A DNA stretch of 64,000 bases from Lonicera japonica (Eukaryota; Streptophyta; Magnoliopsida; Dipsacales; Caprifoliaceae). The first letter of the stretch is position 1. Each line of letters opens with the position of its first letter. Under the pieces are notes generated by a model that made no database searches, had not been told where the DNA came from, and saw only the letters and a program-made list of their open reading frames with translations. A program made the translations under genes and the position numbers. The DNA is taken from contig CM038467.1 in assembly GCA_021464415.1 (NCBI GenBank), forward strand, positions 26,963,248 to 27,027,247, read 5' to 3'. Positions 1 through 10,879 of this stretch are shown one piece after another.

Positions 1-1005
1 TTGACCCTTCTGTCCAATTTGCACGTTAATTAATTGGATGGAATCTTATTTTCCTCCATTTTCAAAAGGGTAAAATGGTCATATCAGCCCCAAGTTACTT
101 TCCCTCCATTTTCATCCCTTTCCTAGACCTGTATTCCTGCCTATATCACCCAGCCACAGTAAAATTTCACTATGGCCAAATACCCATGAAAATCAGAAGA
201 AAAGAAAGATAGAGATAGAGAGAGAGAGGAGAAACAGAGAGACAGTGAAAGAGACGAGAAACAAAGAGATAGGGAGAGAGAGACTAACCCGGAAAGAGAG
301 AAATAGAGATGACGCTTTATTGCTATTGTGGAAGAGCTGTTATAGTGAAGACATCGAAAACTCCTCAAAATCCAGGTAAAAGGTTCATAACTTGCCCGGA
401 ACAAATAGGATGTGGATTTTTTGTGTGGGAAGACATGTATATGTGGATAACTAAAGGTGGAAGAAAGGCCGAAAAGAAAAGTCATATAAAAGTATGGATT
501 GCAATGCTTGTATGTGCTATTAGGCTTTGGTTTTTCTTTAATTCTATCTATGAAGATGTGGAGAACTCCACTGAAGTTTGCAACTGTGGAGGGTTTAAAT
601 GAGTGACTGTAATGCTCTATTATGTATGAATGAATGTAATGCTAGGTTTTTCTTCAATGAATGTAATGCTAGGTTTTGGATGAATGTAATGCTCTGTTTT
701 GAATGAATTAAAATGCGTTGTTTCAACACAATGAACTAAATCAATAGCATACAAATTAAAGCAAACACAAAATACAAATATTACTAATTCCAACAGCAAA
801 TAGAAATTCCAAATAGTTATTTACATCCCCAATTACTAATACCCACCTATGTCATAGTTATAACTCCCCAATTTAATGTGCAAATTGGACGGAAGGGCCA
901 ATTTGAAACTCGGTGAATAATTCAAGTATTTAAATGCGACAAAATTTTGTTTGAGGGCCAAAGTGGGATAATGCCAATAGTTTAAGGGCCATTAGTGTAG
1001 TTTAC
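1..1005 (+). mobile_element. MULE-like element carrying a GRF zinc-finger ORF (left end outside window)
   Basis: The first ~34 bases (TTGACCCTTCTGTCCAATTT and on) recur inverted at about 868-902 (TTGGCCCTTCCGTCCAATTT when reverse-complemented). Outside that arm the right side continues to about 1005 with repeated 'gggcca' motifs and GTGTAGTTTAC, so the outer part of the left terminal inverted repeat lies before the window. The only ORF inside is the GRF zinc-finger ORF at 309-602. Assignment to the Mutator-like (MULE) class is inferred from the long TIRs. No transposase is seen, so the element is non-autonomous. Confidence 0.6.
309..602 (+). CDS. small GRF-type zinc-finger protein with one membrane-like helix
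   Basis: 97 residues. Residues 5-42 fit the GRF zinc finger (CYCG, then TSKTPQNPGKRFITCP, then CGFFVWED), with Cys5/Cys7, Cys29 and Cys35 as the likely metal ligands and the family's usual NPG-RF-CP core. A hydrophobic stretch follows at about residues 64-78 (VWIAMLVCAIRLWFF), as in many small plant GRF proteins that end in a single membrane helix. In animals GRF fingers bind single-stranded DNA in repair proteins; the role of the short plant forms is unknown. The ORF sits between inverted repeats, so it is probably mobile-element cargo. A CT/GA-rich leader precedes the ATG. It is intact, but whether it is expressed cannot be told. Confidence 0.6.
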   Translation: MTLYCYCGRAVIVKTSKTPQNPGKRFITCPEQIGCGFFVWEDMYMWITKGGRKAEKKSHIKVWIAMLVCAIRLWFFFNSIYEDVENSTEVCNCGGFK

Positions 1006-1290
1006 TCTTCTTTATATATTTTTAAGATTAAAAAACTATTGCCGCTTGTTGTATAGATTGTTATATATTATTAATTTCAATTTGGTTTGATTAATCTAAA
1101 TGTTATAATTAGAACAAAATCAATCCAATAAAAATAGACCGATGTAATGTGTTGATTTACCTATACCTGTGTGCACCTCTCGATACGATAGTATAGGTGA
1201 AATTAAGTAATTTATATGATAATGTAGAACAAAGCAATTACATAAAATAAAATAATAAAGCAAGAGAAAAAAAAATCTTAGATAAAAAAA

Positions 1291-1570
1291 GGAGAGAATG
1301 AACTAAGTAACCTTTTGTTCGGAGCAAGCCAAACAACTTTGAAATTCCAATAATCACTAGTGCCGCCGATAGACTACCAGAAATATGTTTCTAGAGAAAA
1401 TTGAAGTTCAATTGCTGATTCCTCAGAAAAATCCCTTTCCTTGTATGCCCTCTTTACACATCAAATTAAAGATTTTTTTATGAAAGAGAGAGAGAGAGAG
1501 AGAGAGATTTCTTTTCAACTATAAATTTCTTGGAGAAGAAGATGAAGCCTTCTATAAGACCGAATTATTA
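1291..1570. repeat. dispersed repeat, copy 1 (partner near 49521-49780)
   Basis: This segment and the one at about 49521-49780 share ordered blocks in the same orientation: GAATGAA(C)TAAGTA, AAGCCAAACAnCTTT, TTGAAGTTCAATTGCTGATT, ATCCCTTTC, and GGAGAAGATGAAGC. Each copy also carries a (GA)n tract, here at about 1483-1507. No coding content is recognised in either. Confidence 0.55.
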
Positions 1571-1589
1571 TTGGGAATAAAAAAAATAC

Positions 1590-1700
1590 ACTGGCTCGGC
1601 CCTATAGAACCGAAGTAACGTGCACATACTCACTCGGTCCTAGCCTATATGACCGATCAAGTATGTGAACATTATCTTAGTCATATATGGCCGAGCCAAT
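1590..1700. repeat. short inverted repeat with CTCGGCC/GGCCGAG ends
   Basis: ACTGGCTCGGCCCTATAG on the left faces CATATATGGCCGAGCCAAT on the right. An internal ACTCGGTCCTAGCCTATATG block repeats the same motif. It may be a small MITE or foldback. A loosely similar array (GACTCGACCTAT) lies at about 19687-19790. Beyond it, about 1700-1790 holds nothing recognised. Confidence 0.4.
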
Positions 1701-1796
1701 GTTAAAGTATTTTGGTGTGTGTAATTAGCGCCCACCTTTTTTTTTACCCTGTGAAATTACTAATGAGCACAATAACCATCAACTATAATTATAGCC

Positions 1797-1960
1797 GGTG
1801 TTTTAAAAGGTGATCTAGGTGGTGCTTCTTCGTTTAGAATTCCATCGGGAATAAAGGTTAGGCGTTGGATTAGGTGAGACTATTCATTAGGCAAGGTTAG
1901 GTGGGGCTAGGCGGGAGACTGAGCGGGCTAGGCAAAACTGGACGGCTTAATTTTTTATTT
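1797..1960. repeat. degenerate GC-rich 'taggcg/taggtg' repeat
   Basis: Short degenerate tandem motifs (taggtg, taggcg, ggcggg, taggcaa) form a GC-rich island in AT-rich DNA, of a type common in plant genomes. No ORF. From here to about 2916 there is only AT-rich sequence, including an A-run at about 2466-2486; I see nothing else there. Confidence 0.35.
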
Positions 1961-3224
1961 AAAAATAATAATAATTTGGACCAAAACTACATCATTTTAC
2001 ATGGGTTGTGGTTTTTAAAAAAAAATGAAAGACTAAACAATTAGTATGCAAGATTAAATTTGATAAATATTTTTAAAATATGTAATTGTTTTAGTTTAAG
2101 TAGTAAGGAGTAAGGAGTTCAAAAAAAGTAGTAAGGAGTTCTTAATCATTTACACCATATGAAGGGTATTTTAGTAATTAATTGTCAAAAGAAATTCTCT
2201 TTACCAAAGCAAAATACTTCTTTAAGAAGTTCTATTGTAAGTTTCTAAAATTGTACAATACTTTCCCTATAAGCACAATTGCTTTGGTAATTATACTACC
2301 ATTTTTAATCTCAAAAGTATATAAACAATAAAAAAATTGTGTGATTAAGATTTAATATATTTTTTAAATAATTAATAATTCTTGAAACGGTTTACGTCCT
2401 AATACTATATATTAATCAAATCTCAAGAATTTGAATTCTTGAACTTAAGTATAACAGCAGTTCAAAAAAAAAAAAAAAAAAAAAAATTAAGCATAACACA
2501 TCGATCCATTACTAGTGGACCAATTGTTATTACATGTATTTCCTGTGAAAATTTACTAAGTAGTAAACACGTAAAATGCCCATAACCAATTTTAAAATTA
2601 TTTATACCCTCTACATATTATATTATTATTCATTGAAATGATGCAGGTTTAATCTTGATATTTCACCAGGATATATGTGACCCCATAATTTAATAATGGT
2701 GGGATTCTTATTCTTTTACTACAATTTTCCAATGGACCGAAAAAAAGAAATAACATGTCATATATTTACGTTTAATTAGTGCATTTTTAAATAAAGTAAA
2801 AGTCAAACGTAAACTTTGTAGTTAAGAGATGGATGGAGTAAATCCTACAAATTGTGATCCGTTCAGAAGATTGTAGAATATTAAATCTTGTTTAATTAAT
2901 TTAATAAAAGGTTCGAATAATTTTATAAAAAATAATTATAAAGGACATTTATGAGTTTGTCTTTAGCATAAAGGACTATCTTTTTAGGGACTTAGTTTAA
3001 AGGATAACTGTTGTAATGAAAGACAATATTTTTTAATAAAGGATAAAATATTTATTATTTTAATTAATTAAGTTGAATTTTAATATTACCCTTATTAGAG
3101 ATAAATATAAGAAAATAAATATACTATCAAATTCGAAATTAAATCAATGAAAATAAATTCAAACCAATGCAAACACATATCATAAGATATTTAAAATATA
3201 TATATATAATGTAAGGCATATTAC

Positions 3225-3560
3225 GAAATTTAAACCGATTCAGACATAGACATTTTACCAAACGGTTAGATACAAACATTTTTCTATTATAATTTCAGAC
3301 ATATTGTATTAGTTATTTTCAGTAAGGCATATTAAACATTACCATTTCAGATATATTATACTTTTTATCAGTTCAAACACATTATAATATTACTAAATTT
3401 AAATCAATTCAGACATAGACATTTTACCAAATGGTTAGACACAAACATTTTCCCATTATAATTTCAGACATATTGTATTAGTTGTTTTCAGAAGGCATGT
3501 TAAATATTACCATTTCAAATATATTATAGTTTTTATCAATTCATACATATTATGAATGTG
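3225..3560. repeat. two-copy tandem repeat, period ~169 bp
   Basis: CAGACATAGACATTTTACCA starts at 3241 and again at 3410. Flanking blocks (TTTCAGACATATTGTATTAG, TTTTTATCA-TTCA-ACA) also repeat in order. The unit is noncoding and lies inside the long-TIR element. Confidence 0.7.
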
Positions 3561-3743
3561 TCCCTTATATATATATATATATATATATTATTTTTTGAAT
3601 ACACTATCGTCTCATATTAATGAATTGCTTTTAGATATTTTATCACCTTTAACCCAACATGTTTAGCTTAATTTTTTTTTTGGTCAGTACGTTAGGCTTC
3701 TGTCAAGGTCAGATATATATTCTATCGTTTGTAGATATTTTAG

Positions 3744-4227
3744 TAGGGATGGCAACGGATCGGGTTTGGGTCGGGTTTACAAATTCCATCCCCATTCCCG
3801 CCTCCATCCCTGATTTGAGATATCAAGTAATCCCTATCCCCGTCCTCGTTAGGTAATGGGTCCTCACGGAAATTCCAGGACAATTTTTAATTTTTTTTTA
3901 CAAAAAAATAAATAAAATAAAACAAGAAAAGAGTGAATTTAGAAATAATATAATGTTATTTAATATATATACATATATAGATGAAATTATATATTTGCAC
4001 AATCAACAATGAACTAATTTTATATACATATATTCATGTATATATATATAAGCACAAAGTAAGAAAATTACAAAATTAAAAATATCTGGGCAGGTACGGG
4101 GGGAGACACCCATACCCAAACCCTGCAAAGTTTAAAAATTCCCACCCCGCTTTGCCCCGTCCCTAATTACTTTTCCCAATACTCACCTCCATCGAGTCGG
4201 AGAACTACGGCTATTTTTGCCATCCCC
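3744..4227. mobile_element. hAT MITE of the 'gggatggcaa' type with TSD
   Basis: Ends are TAGGGATGGCAACGG and TTTTTGCCATCCCC, which are inverted. The flanks are ATATTTTAG (3735-3743) and ATATCTTAG (4228-4236), a near-perfect 8-9 bp target duplication as expected for hAT. The interior is C/G-rich near both ends (cattcccgcctcc, accccgctttgcccc) and AT-rich in the middle. It is nested in the 2917-5341 element. Confidence 0.75.
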
Positions 4228-5540
4228 ATATCTTAGAAGCTTAGATATATTATTCATTATTTTTTTGACCGAGTGCATCTAGCCATTTAACCATTAAATA
4301 AGATTTATAACCTCAACGCCTGTTAAGTTTTGTCCATACCCCTCTTTAGTTAATGGGCTTAAGAAATTAAAGCCCAATTATGTTTCCCTACAATATTTAT
4401 TGGATATCCCTTACTCTACATTCACAAATCAATCCGATTTAAAGGAATGCTAAGGTACCTACAAGTACCCATCCCAAATCGCAGATGTACTCGAAACTTT
4501 TGTCATCAGCTTAGTCGTCTCGCTTTTATTATCATTGTTGCACATTATTGTCATGCTATTTTGTTTTGTTAAAACATAGTGATAGTCCTTAACTTTTATA
4601 TTAAAGGTTTACGGTTCTTATATTTTAAATTTTTCTTGTTATACTCTGGTAGTTCATAATGTCCCCGGTGTTTATTCTATAGTGTTTGCGGAGTAATGCT
4701 TAATCATTCGAATCTATATTTGGTCGGCGACAGTATTCCTTTACAAAATTCATTTTTTGTATATTTTTGAATTAAATCATTTCATTTTTATTCACAAAAC
4801 GGTCACCATCATAAATGCTTTTTTTTAGAGCCGTTTTTTCATATTTCCAACAAACCTTCGTAATTCTCCTGTTTACGTTGTTTAGCATCTTTGATTAAAT
4901 ATCTTCTCCATTTGGTATTAATATTAGATGCAAGGTTGGATCAAAAAAAAGTTTGTGGGATGCAGTGATGCGGCATATGGCAGAGATAGTTTGAAACAAA
5001 CAGATTAAACAGATTGCATGTAAAAATGTAAGTCTTCTTAAATTCAAATCTTCATTTTCAGTTGACTTTTGTGTTATTGATATTTTCCTTCTATATATGC
5101 TCATATTTTTTATTTTTAGTTTTAGTTTTGAATTAATTTTAGATAACTTATTTATTTCTTAAAGTATATCTCTAGTAAGGGCAATTTTGGAATAGTTTAA
5201 ACATAATTAATGTAATTAATAAAATATGTTTATGTCCTCCATTTAAAATCTGTCCTAAAAAATAGACCTCCCAAAACATAGTCCTTTGTTAGTAAGAGAG
5301 TACATTATTTGTCCTTCATAAAAAAAGCCCCATAAAATTATGGTTGATCAATTAATTCAATAATAAATGGTATAGAATAAAATGGAGGGGCATTTTTGCA
5401 CAGGTGAAAATAAATTAAAAGTGCGATGGTTTTTACGTCAAAAAGGAAAAAAGTTAAGACATCAAAATGGAAAAAGTGTAAACTACGTTATTATTTTATG
5501 CCATTTTTCTAAATTACAGACCCGGCGTAGTTATACGTTA

Positions 5541-5690
5541 CACGATAATACGACATTAATTGAGATGAAATTAATTATAAGTTAATGAGTGGACTTTTAA
5601 AGAATTCGAGTCTACCCGAACAATAATATGACATGAATTGACACCAAATTATAAATTAATGAGTAGATCCTAAACGAATTCCGGTGAACT
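5541..5690. repeat. degenerate two-copy tandem repeat (~80 bp)
   Basis: ATAATACGACATTAATTGA ... TTAATGAGTGGA is followed by ATAATATGACATGAATTGA ... TTAATGAGTAGA. No coding content. From 5690 to 6989 I see only AT-rich sequence, a possible degenerate hAT relic near 5865-5975 (ending TTGCCCTCCCTAA) and a CT/T tract at 6931-6962. Confidence 0.45.
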
Positions 5691-6989
5691 CTTAGACCTG
5701 TTAATTTTTAAGAAAAAAATTATAAAATTGAAGTTTAGTAAATAAAGAAATGATTTGTATCTATTTTTTGTCAATAAACCCGTTTGACTAGATCCGTCCT
5801 AGGTATAATTTTTTTCCTTAAAATACCCAATAGTTACACCAAGTCGGAGCAGGTCATTAGAGGTTGGATTTGGTTTGGGTTCAATATACTAGCCAAGTTC
5901 GTGTCAGGCCTATATTTAGGCAGGGCGTCATGTTTGGTCAAACTCGACCTATTGCCCTCCCTAATCTATATATGTTTATTCCTACTTTTTTAGTAATTTT
6001 AGTTCTTCGCCATTTTAGTGAAAAAATTTTTGAAGATTTTTTTTTTTCAACTTTATCTCCTTAATGGATACGATCAGGCCATGGAATATAATGTCTCACC
6101 TGATAACAAGCCAAATCGTTTACGAATTTGAAAAACATCAACCAATTGCATTACGCGTCTTGTTCAAATTGAAGAAAAAATTATTGCCATTTGCTAAGAC
6201 TCAACACTAACTGATCCGTTGACAAGACTAATTATAACTACAGCAAGGTTAATTGAGACTGTAAGTACGGTTAAGTACCAGGTTTTATTAGAAAAGTTTT
6301 TCTTCATATAGCTTGGGTAGGGAAGAGGGAGGAAGGGGGACTATTTGGCCTATATGAATCTAACTTTTTAACCTTAAGCAATGCACTTTCATACTTGACC
6401 ATCACTTTTTACTACAAAGGTTGTGGCATCCATCGTGGCCTTTCTACTATTAGAGTCTTTTAGCGTCTGTTTTTTGTGTGCAGAATTTTTTTTGATGCGT
6501 CCTCTAATTTTATTTTATTTTTTAAAATTTACGGTTCCTTAAGTATGATATCTACTTCTAGCGAGAACTCAAATATACAAATACTAAAGTTCAATATTTG
6601 TAATTTCTTAATTACAAATACCATTGTTGTGATCGAGAAATCTCAATTCAATGATGACAAATATAATATCCGTGACCGATAAATCTTGATTCACATATAT
6701 GGTACCTATGATAGAAAAATCACAGATACCGAAATTGAGAAATCACATTCTTTAAAAAAAGCATGGACCACAAACCTTTGAAAACAATAATAATAAGAAT
6801 CATATCTAAAAAATGTTCGAAAACAAATACTAGAGACTAATTTTCTTCCTCTTTTATTTATGGTTATAAAAGGTAAAGGACTTCACCTCCGGTACGGCGA
6901 AGCCACATGGGGACAAGGAATCAATTGATGCCCCCCTCTCTCTCTCTCTTTTTTTTTTTTTTGAATATGTACATATACATATATTATAA

Positions 6990-7911
6990 GGGTTAGTTAC
7001 AAAAAATGTCAATGTACTTCCACCCATTTTACACTTTAGTCATTGTACAAATTTTTCGACAAAAGTGATAGCATACTTTCTGTTTGTTTTCATTTTGATC
7101 ATTCCGTCTGTTGGGTTACTGATGCCGTAAACGGTGATCCGAGCTGGCATTAATGGTCAACGTGGCATCTTATTCAGCATCGAAATTAGACATCATATAA
7201 TGCAACGGTCATCCCCAAATTAAACACAAATTTTCGATTTGATAGCCCTATTTGAAACGGATAAAAGGAAAGAAGAGGAGCGATATTTAAACGAAAGGAG
7301 AAAAGCCCTAGCTCGATTAGCAAAAATTGATGCTTAGTGAAGAATCCAAATCAGGTAAGTATTTAAAACCCTAACCCGCAATGTTGTTTAAGACAGATCA
7401 TGGGATGAAATTCGAGCTTCTTGGCTTGGTATAGACAGGATAATGGCGAAATCATGCTCTTCATTCCATTCTTGCAACTGTGATGATGCACTTCATTCCA
7501 TTCTTGGTATGAAACTTACTTGGAATACGCTTTCGCTTTGATGAATGAATTAAAGCTTCAATGTCTCCTTACGATTTTTCTCTCCTTACGCTTTCTCCTC
7601 TTTCACTGTAATTAGGGTTTTTGACGAATTTGGGGATTAAATACGTTTTAAGTGTTGTGAATATTTATGCACATGATTATAAGTAATTTCATTTTTTTTT
7701 TTAGAAAATAGTGAATGACATGCCACGTAAGACCGTTAATGCTAACTCGGATTACCTTTTACGGCGTCAGTAACCCCAACAGACAGAATGACCAAAATGA
7801 AAACAAACAAAAAGTAAACAAAAAGTATGTTATCACTTTTGTCGAAAAATTTGTACAATGACCAAAGTGTAAAATGGGTGGAAGTATATTGACCTTTTTT
7901 GTAATTAAACC
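6990..7911. mobile_element. complete MULE-like element with ~200-bp TIRs and near-perfect 9-bp TSD
   Basis: About 200 bp at the left (GGTTAGTTACAAAAAATGTC onward) is repeated inverted at the right end (…GTAATTAAACC). Long near-identical blocks include ACTTCCACCCATTTTACACT and AATTTTTCGACAAAAGTGAT. The flanks ATATTATAA (6981-6989) and ATATAATAA (7912-7920) match at 8 of 9 positions, the Mutator target length. The interior holds no transposase. A 32-codon ORF at 7443-7541 starting MAKSCSSFHSCNCDD is Cys-rich near its start and could be a truncated relative of small zinc-finger cargo ORFs, but this is weak. Confidence 0.8.
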
Positions 7912-8809
7912 ATATAATAAAGGTCGTAGAATTAATATAAAGGTTTTCAAAAAGTTTGGGTTTTTTTATAATAAATAAAAGATACAAAGGTAAAAAAAGG
8001 AAAAAATGTGCAGCCAGTCCCCCTTCTCTTCTTTTGTTTTGAGTAAAAGGCGCCTCACTGCTCTATTTTTCTTCTTTTCTTCGCGTCTGGTACTTCAAAC
8101 CCCTCCACCGTCTTCTCCAGCTCTCCCTCTCTACAGCATTTGAGTGACCCTCTCCAGCTCCCCTTCTTTACGACCTCTGACAGTCAAGTTTAGTTACTTA
8201 ATTTAATACTTCAATAAATTTTTATTGTTCTCGTTAATTTTGTGCACTATTTATTAGTTGATGTTTTATATTATTATTTATTTGATCTTTGATACTATAT
8301 TTTGCTTATTATTAATTATTTGATCTTTGCTTTAATATGCTAATAACTTTAGTCTTGATTGTGATAAATATTGCCCTAATTTTAGTTAGACCTAATTTAA
8401 TGAACTGAAATTGATTTTATATTTAATTTTGATAAAGATTTCTAGTATTGTGTTTCGGTCAAAATATTTTTCCTATTATTAATTAAATTATGGTTCACCA
8501 CAAACTTTTAATTTAATTTAATTTTTTATTTTTAAAAAAATTAAAAAGAGTAAAGAATTACTATGATTTACTAACAAAACTTTTCTCTCTCTGAGTACCT
8601 GAAAAAACGGACGACTTATAATTTTGGCTCATGGCCGTGTAAATCTAGCAATCGCTGTCTAGGAAATCAATAATTTAGGGTGATTCTATTTTTATTTTTA
8701 ATAATATTTATTTCTATTTCTATTCCTATTTTTTATTTGGTTCTTGAATACTGAGTAAACACTTGTTTGACCTTTAAAAATCGAATAACATGCCATTACT
8801 TAATGTTCA

Positions 8810-8930
8810 AGTATTAAATAGTGGTTGGGGGTGGAACCAAATACTCTATTATCTATTTCATGTAATAGAAGAAATATTAGTATAAAAACCCTGTCATGAG
8901 AGGTTCAAGTCCCCCCCATTCACACTCTCT
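8810..8930 (+). repeat. possible degenerate tRNA-derived SINE
   Basis: A pol III B-box-like GGTTCAAGTCCC (8902-8913) lies downstream of a weak A-box-like stretch (AATAGTGGTTGGGGG) and is followed by a T-run. Spacing is loose and no target duplication was found. The rest of 7921-9160 is AT-rich with one GC-richer patch at 8030-8180; no gene recognised. Confidence 0.3.
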
Positions 8931-9164
8931 TTTTTTATAAAACATGTAAGTAAATTAAACTTTGCTTTAAAGAAAAAAAAATAGAGTAAAATAATTGGCT
9001 TAATAGTAGACAACTTTCACTTTTTTTCTTTTTTCTTTTTTTTTTTTTTTGAAGTCAAGAATTCAACTCAGAGAGATGAGAGTAGGAGTGGGAATTTTCT
9101 TTATTTGTACATTTTGACCCCATATTACTTTAATTTATTATATTTGTATCTCTATATATTTTAA

Positions 9165-9740
9165 ATTGAACGATTTAGTCCATCCCATATTAGACCACAG
9201 GGCACGGGTCCCTATTCCCTCACATTATTGATGGGCCTCACTCTTTATATTTAATGGTTCAATCCACCCCCATATTCAACCACCTATTCTTCCCTCACAT
9301 TAGTGATGGGCCTCACTTTTGAGAGTTTTACAATGTAGTGTTGGTGGTAGTGGAAGCGGAGATAAGTGTTTTGTTCAATTTCTCTTTTATTTTGAGAATT
9401 AAACAGATATATTTTTTATTAAAATTGATAGATATTTTTTGTGATAAGTATATTATTTTTACAAAATTTTAACAAAAATTTTAAATCAAAAACAAGTGTA
9501 ATAAAATTTTGATATATATATGTTTATTTTCATCAATTAAAATTTTTGCCGTTCATCTCACCCTCTTTTAAATTGAATTTTTAGCTGAAGTTTTGTAAAT
9601 ATGATCTAACTTATTACCGAAATCATCTCTATCAAATTTTATATAAAAAAAAAATATTACCGTACAGCCCTCGAAATAAAATCAGTTAAAAGAATTTGAA
9701 TCAAAGGCGTATTGGAAATAAGCCAAGTCATGTAATTTCA
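9165..9740. repeat. local duplication, copy A
   Basis: Blocks such as ATTGATGGGCCTCACTCTT, TGTTCAATTTCTCT, CTCTTTTAAATTGAATTTTT and AAGAATTTGAATCAAAG recur in the same order at 10880-12290 (copy B). Within copy A the 'cctcacatta-tgatgggcctcact' block itself occurs twice (about 9219 and 9295). Noncoding. Confidence 0.65.
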
Positions 9741-9879
9741 AAAGTACGGTCTATGGAACAAAAAATATCTATATTACAAGAGAAAGAAACGTCGTATTAC
9801 AAATTTATCAAGTCAATGGCTCACATTTAACTACAATGAACAAGATAAACTTTGGGCCATGTGTTTTCAAAATATTAAT

Positions 9880-10330
9880 TCAAATATGTCAACAATTTTT
9901 TTCTCTCTAAACATATTTTCTCCATATAACTTACAGTAAAATTATTTTGCGCAATTTATCTATTTCAAATCTAGTTTGCAGCCTAAATTTTGGGCTATTA
10001 GATTTGTTTTCAAAATATTAAATCAAAGAAGTCAATCATTTTTTTCTCTTTTATTCCACCAATCTATTCTAACTTTTCTCTCTTATTAACTTCTTTTAAA
10101 ATTTAAAATACATTAACTTTAAATAAAAAAATTAGAAATTATTAAAATTTGCATATTTAAAATCTACTTTTTGATATTATGACTATGAAGTTATCTGTAA
10201 AATAAAATAAAAAAAACTATTATAACCCATTTTTTCTTCTCTCTAAACCTATTTTCTCCATATAACTTACATTTAGATCATTTTAGACAATTTATTTGTT
10301 CCAAATATAGTTGCAACCTAATTTTTTCTT
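9880..10330. repeat. degenerate tandem duplication, period ~345 bp
   Basis: TTTTCTCCATATAACTTACA followed by CAATTTAT and a TAGTTTGCA/TAGTTGCA block occurs near 9915-9980 and again near 10250-10310. Noncoding, AT-rich. Confidence 0.5.
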
Positions 10331-10879
10331 TAGTTTAAAAAATAAAATAAAATATATATTTTTTATTTTATCTTTTACAAACTTAAATATTTTTTTTAAA
10401 AAAGCACACATTACTTTTGTACGTAAACCAATGGTACCATTTATTTACAATTAAAATTTTAGAAATATTTAATGTTATTGTAATAATAATAGGGTGCATT
10501 AATTTCTCCAAATATTTACTTTTGTAAATATTGGTGAATGATTAGGGATGAGAAAATGGCCCAATCCGACCTTAATGAGGTTGCAAAACTAGTTCTAATT
10601 TATGCATATCATAAACGAGGGAAGATTTGAATTTTTCAATTGAAAACCACTTTAATCTTGTCGGGTCAAATGTATCTCCTCCCCCTAAATAGACAGTTTA
10701 GTTGCCATCTCTATCTATGAAAGCTCATTTATGTGGATTCAGAAAAAGCGTGCTCTATTATAATGTGATTTGTTGCGTATATAGTTTTATTAATGTATAT
10801 TTTGGGTTGCACATTGTTTAAATAATGTGTATTTTTTTTTTCAATCCACTTTTTTAACTATTAATATTTTTTATGTCGT

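Larger units (their letters stand above)
2917..5341. mobile_element. long-TIR DNA transposon (MULE-like), no transposase seen
   Basis: Arms at about 2917-3107 and 5160-5341 are inverted copies. Shared blocks include AAAGGACTAT, AGGGACT/GGGAGGTCT, and AATATTACCCTTATTAGAG against AAAATTGCCCTTACTAGAG. Arms of ~185 bp suggest a Mutator-like element. The ~2 kb interior has no long ORF; it holds a 169-bp tandem duplication (3225-3560), a nested hAT MITE (3744-4227) and otherwise unrecognised AT-rich sequence. No clean 9-bp target duplication was found. Confidence 0.55.

Noticed and set aside
141..485. 114-codon minus-strand ORF rich in SLSLCFSS repeats
   Set aside because: It is the complement of the GA-rich leader and the GRF ORF; low-complexity translation only.
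4895..5104. 69-codon minus-strand ORF in the long-TIR element
   Set aside because: Cys/Ile-rich but with no recognisable transposase motif; it lies partly against the TIR and may be chance.
10535..10720. Second 'gggatggcaa' hAT MITE
   Set aside because: AGGGATGAGAAAATGG and GTTGCCATCTCT resemble the 3744 element's ends, but the arms are weak and no 8-bp target duplication is visible.
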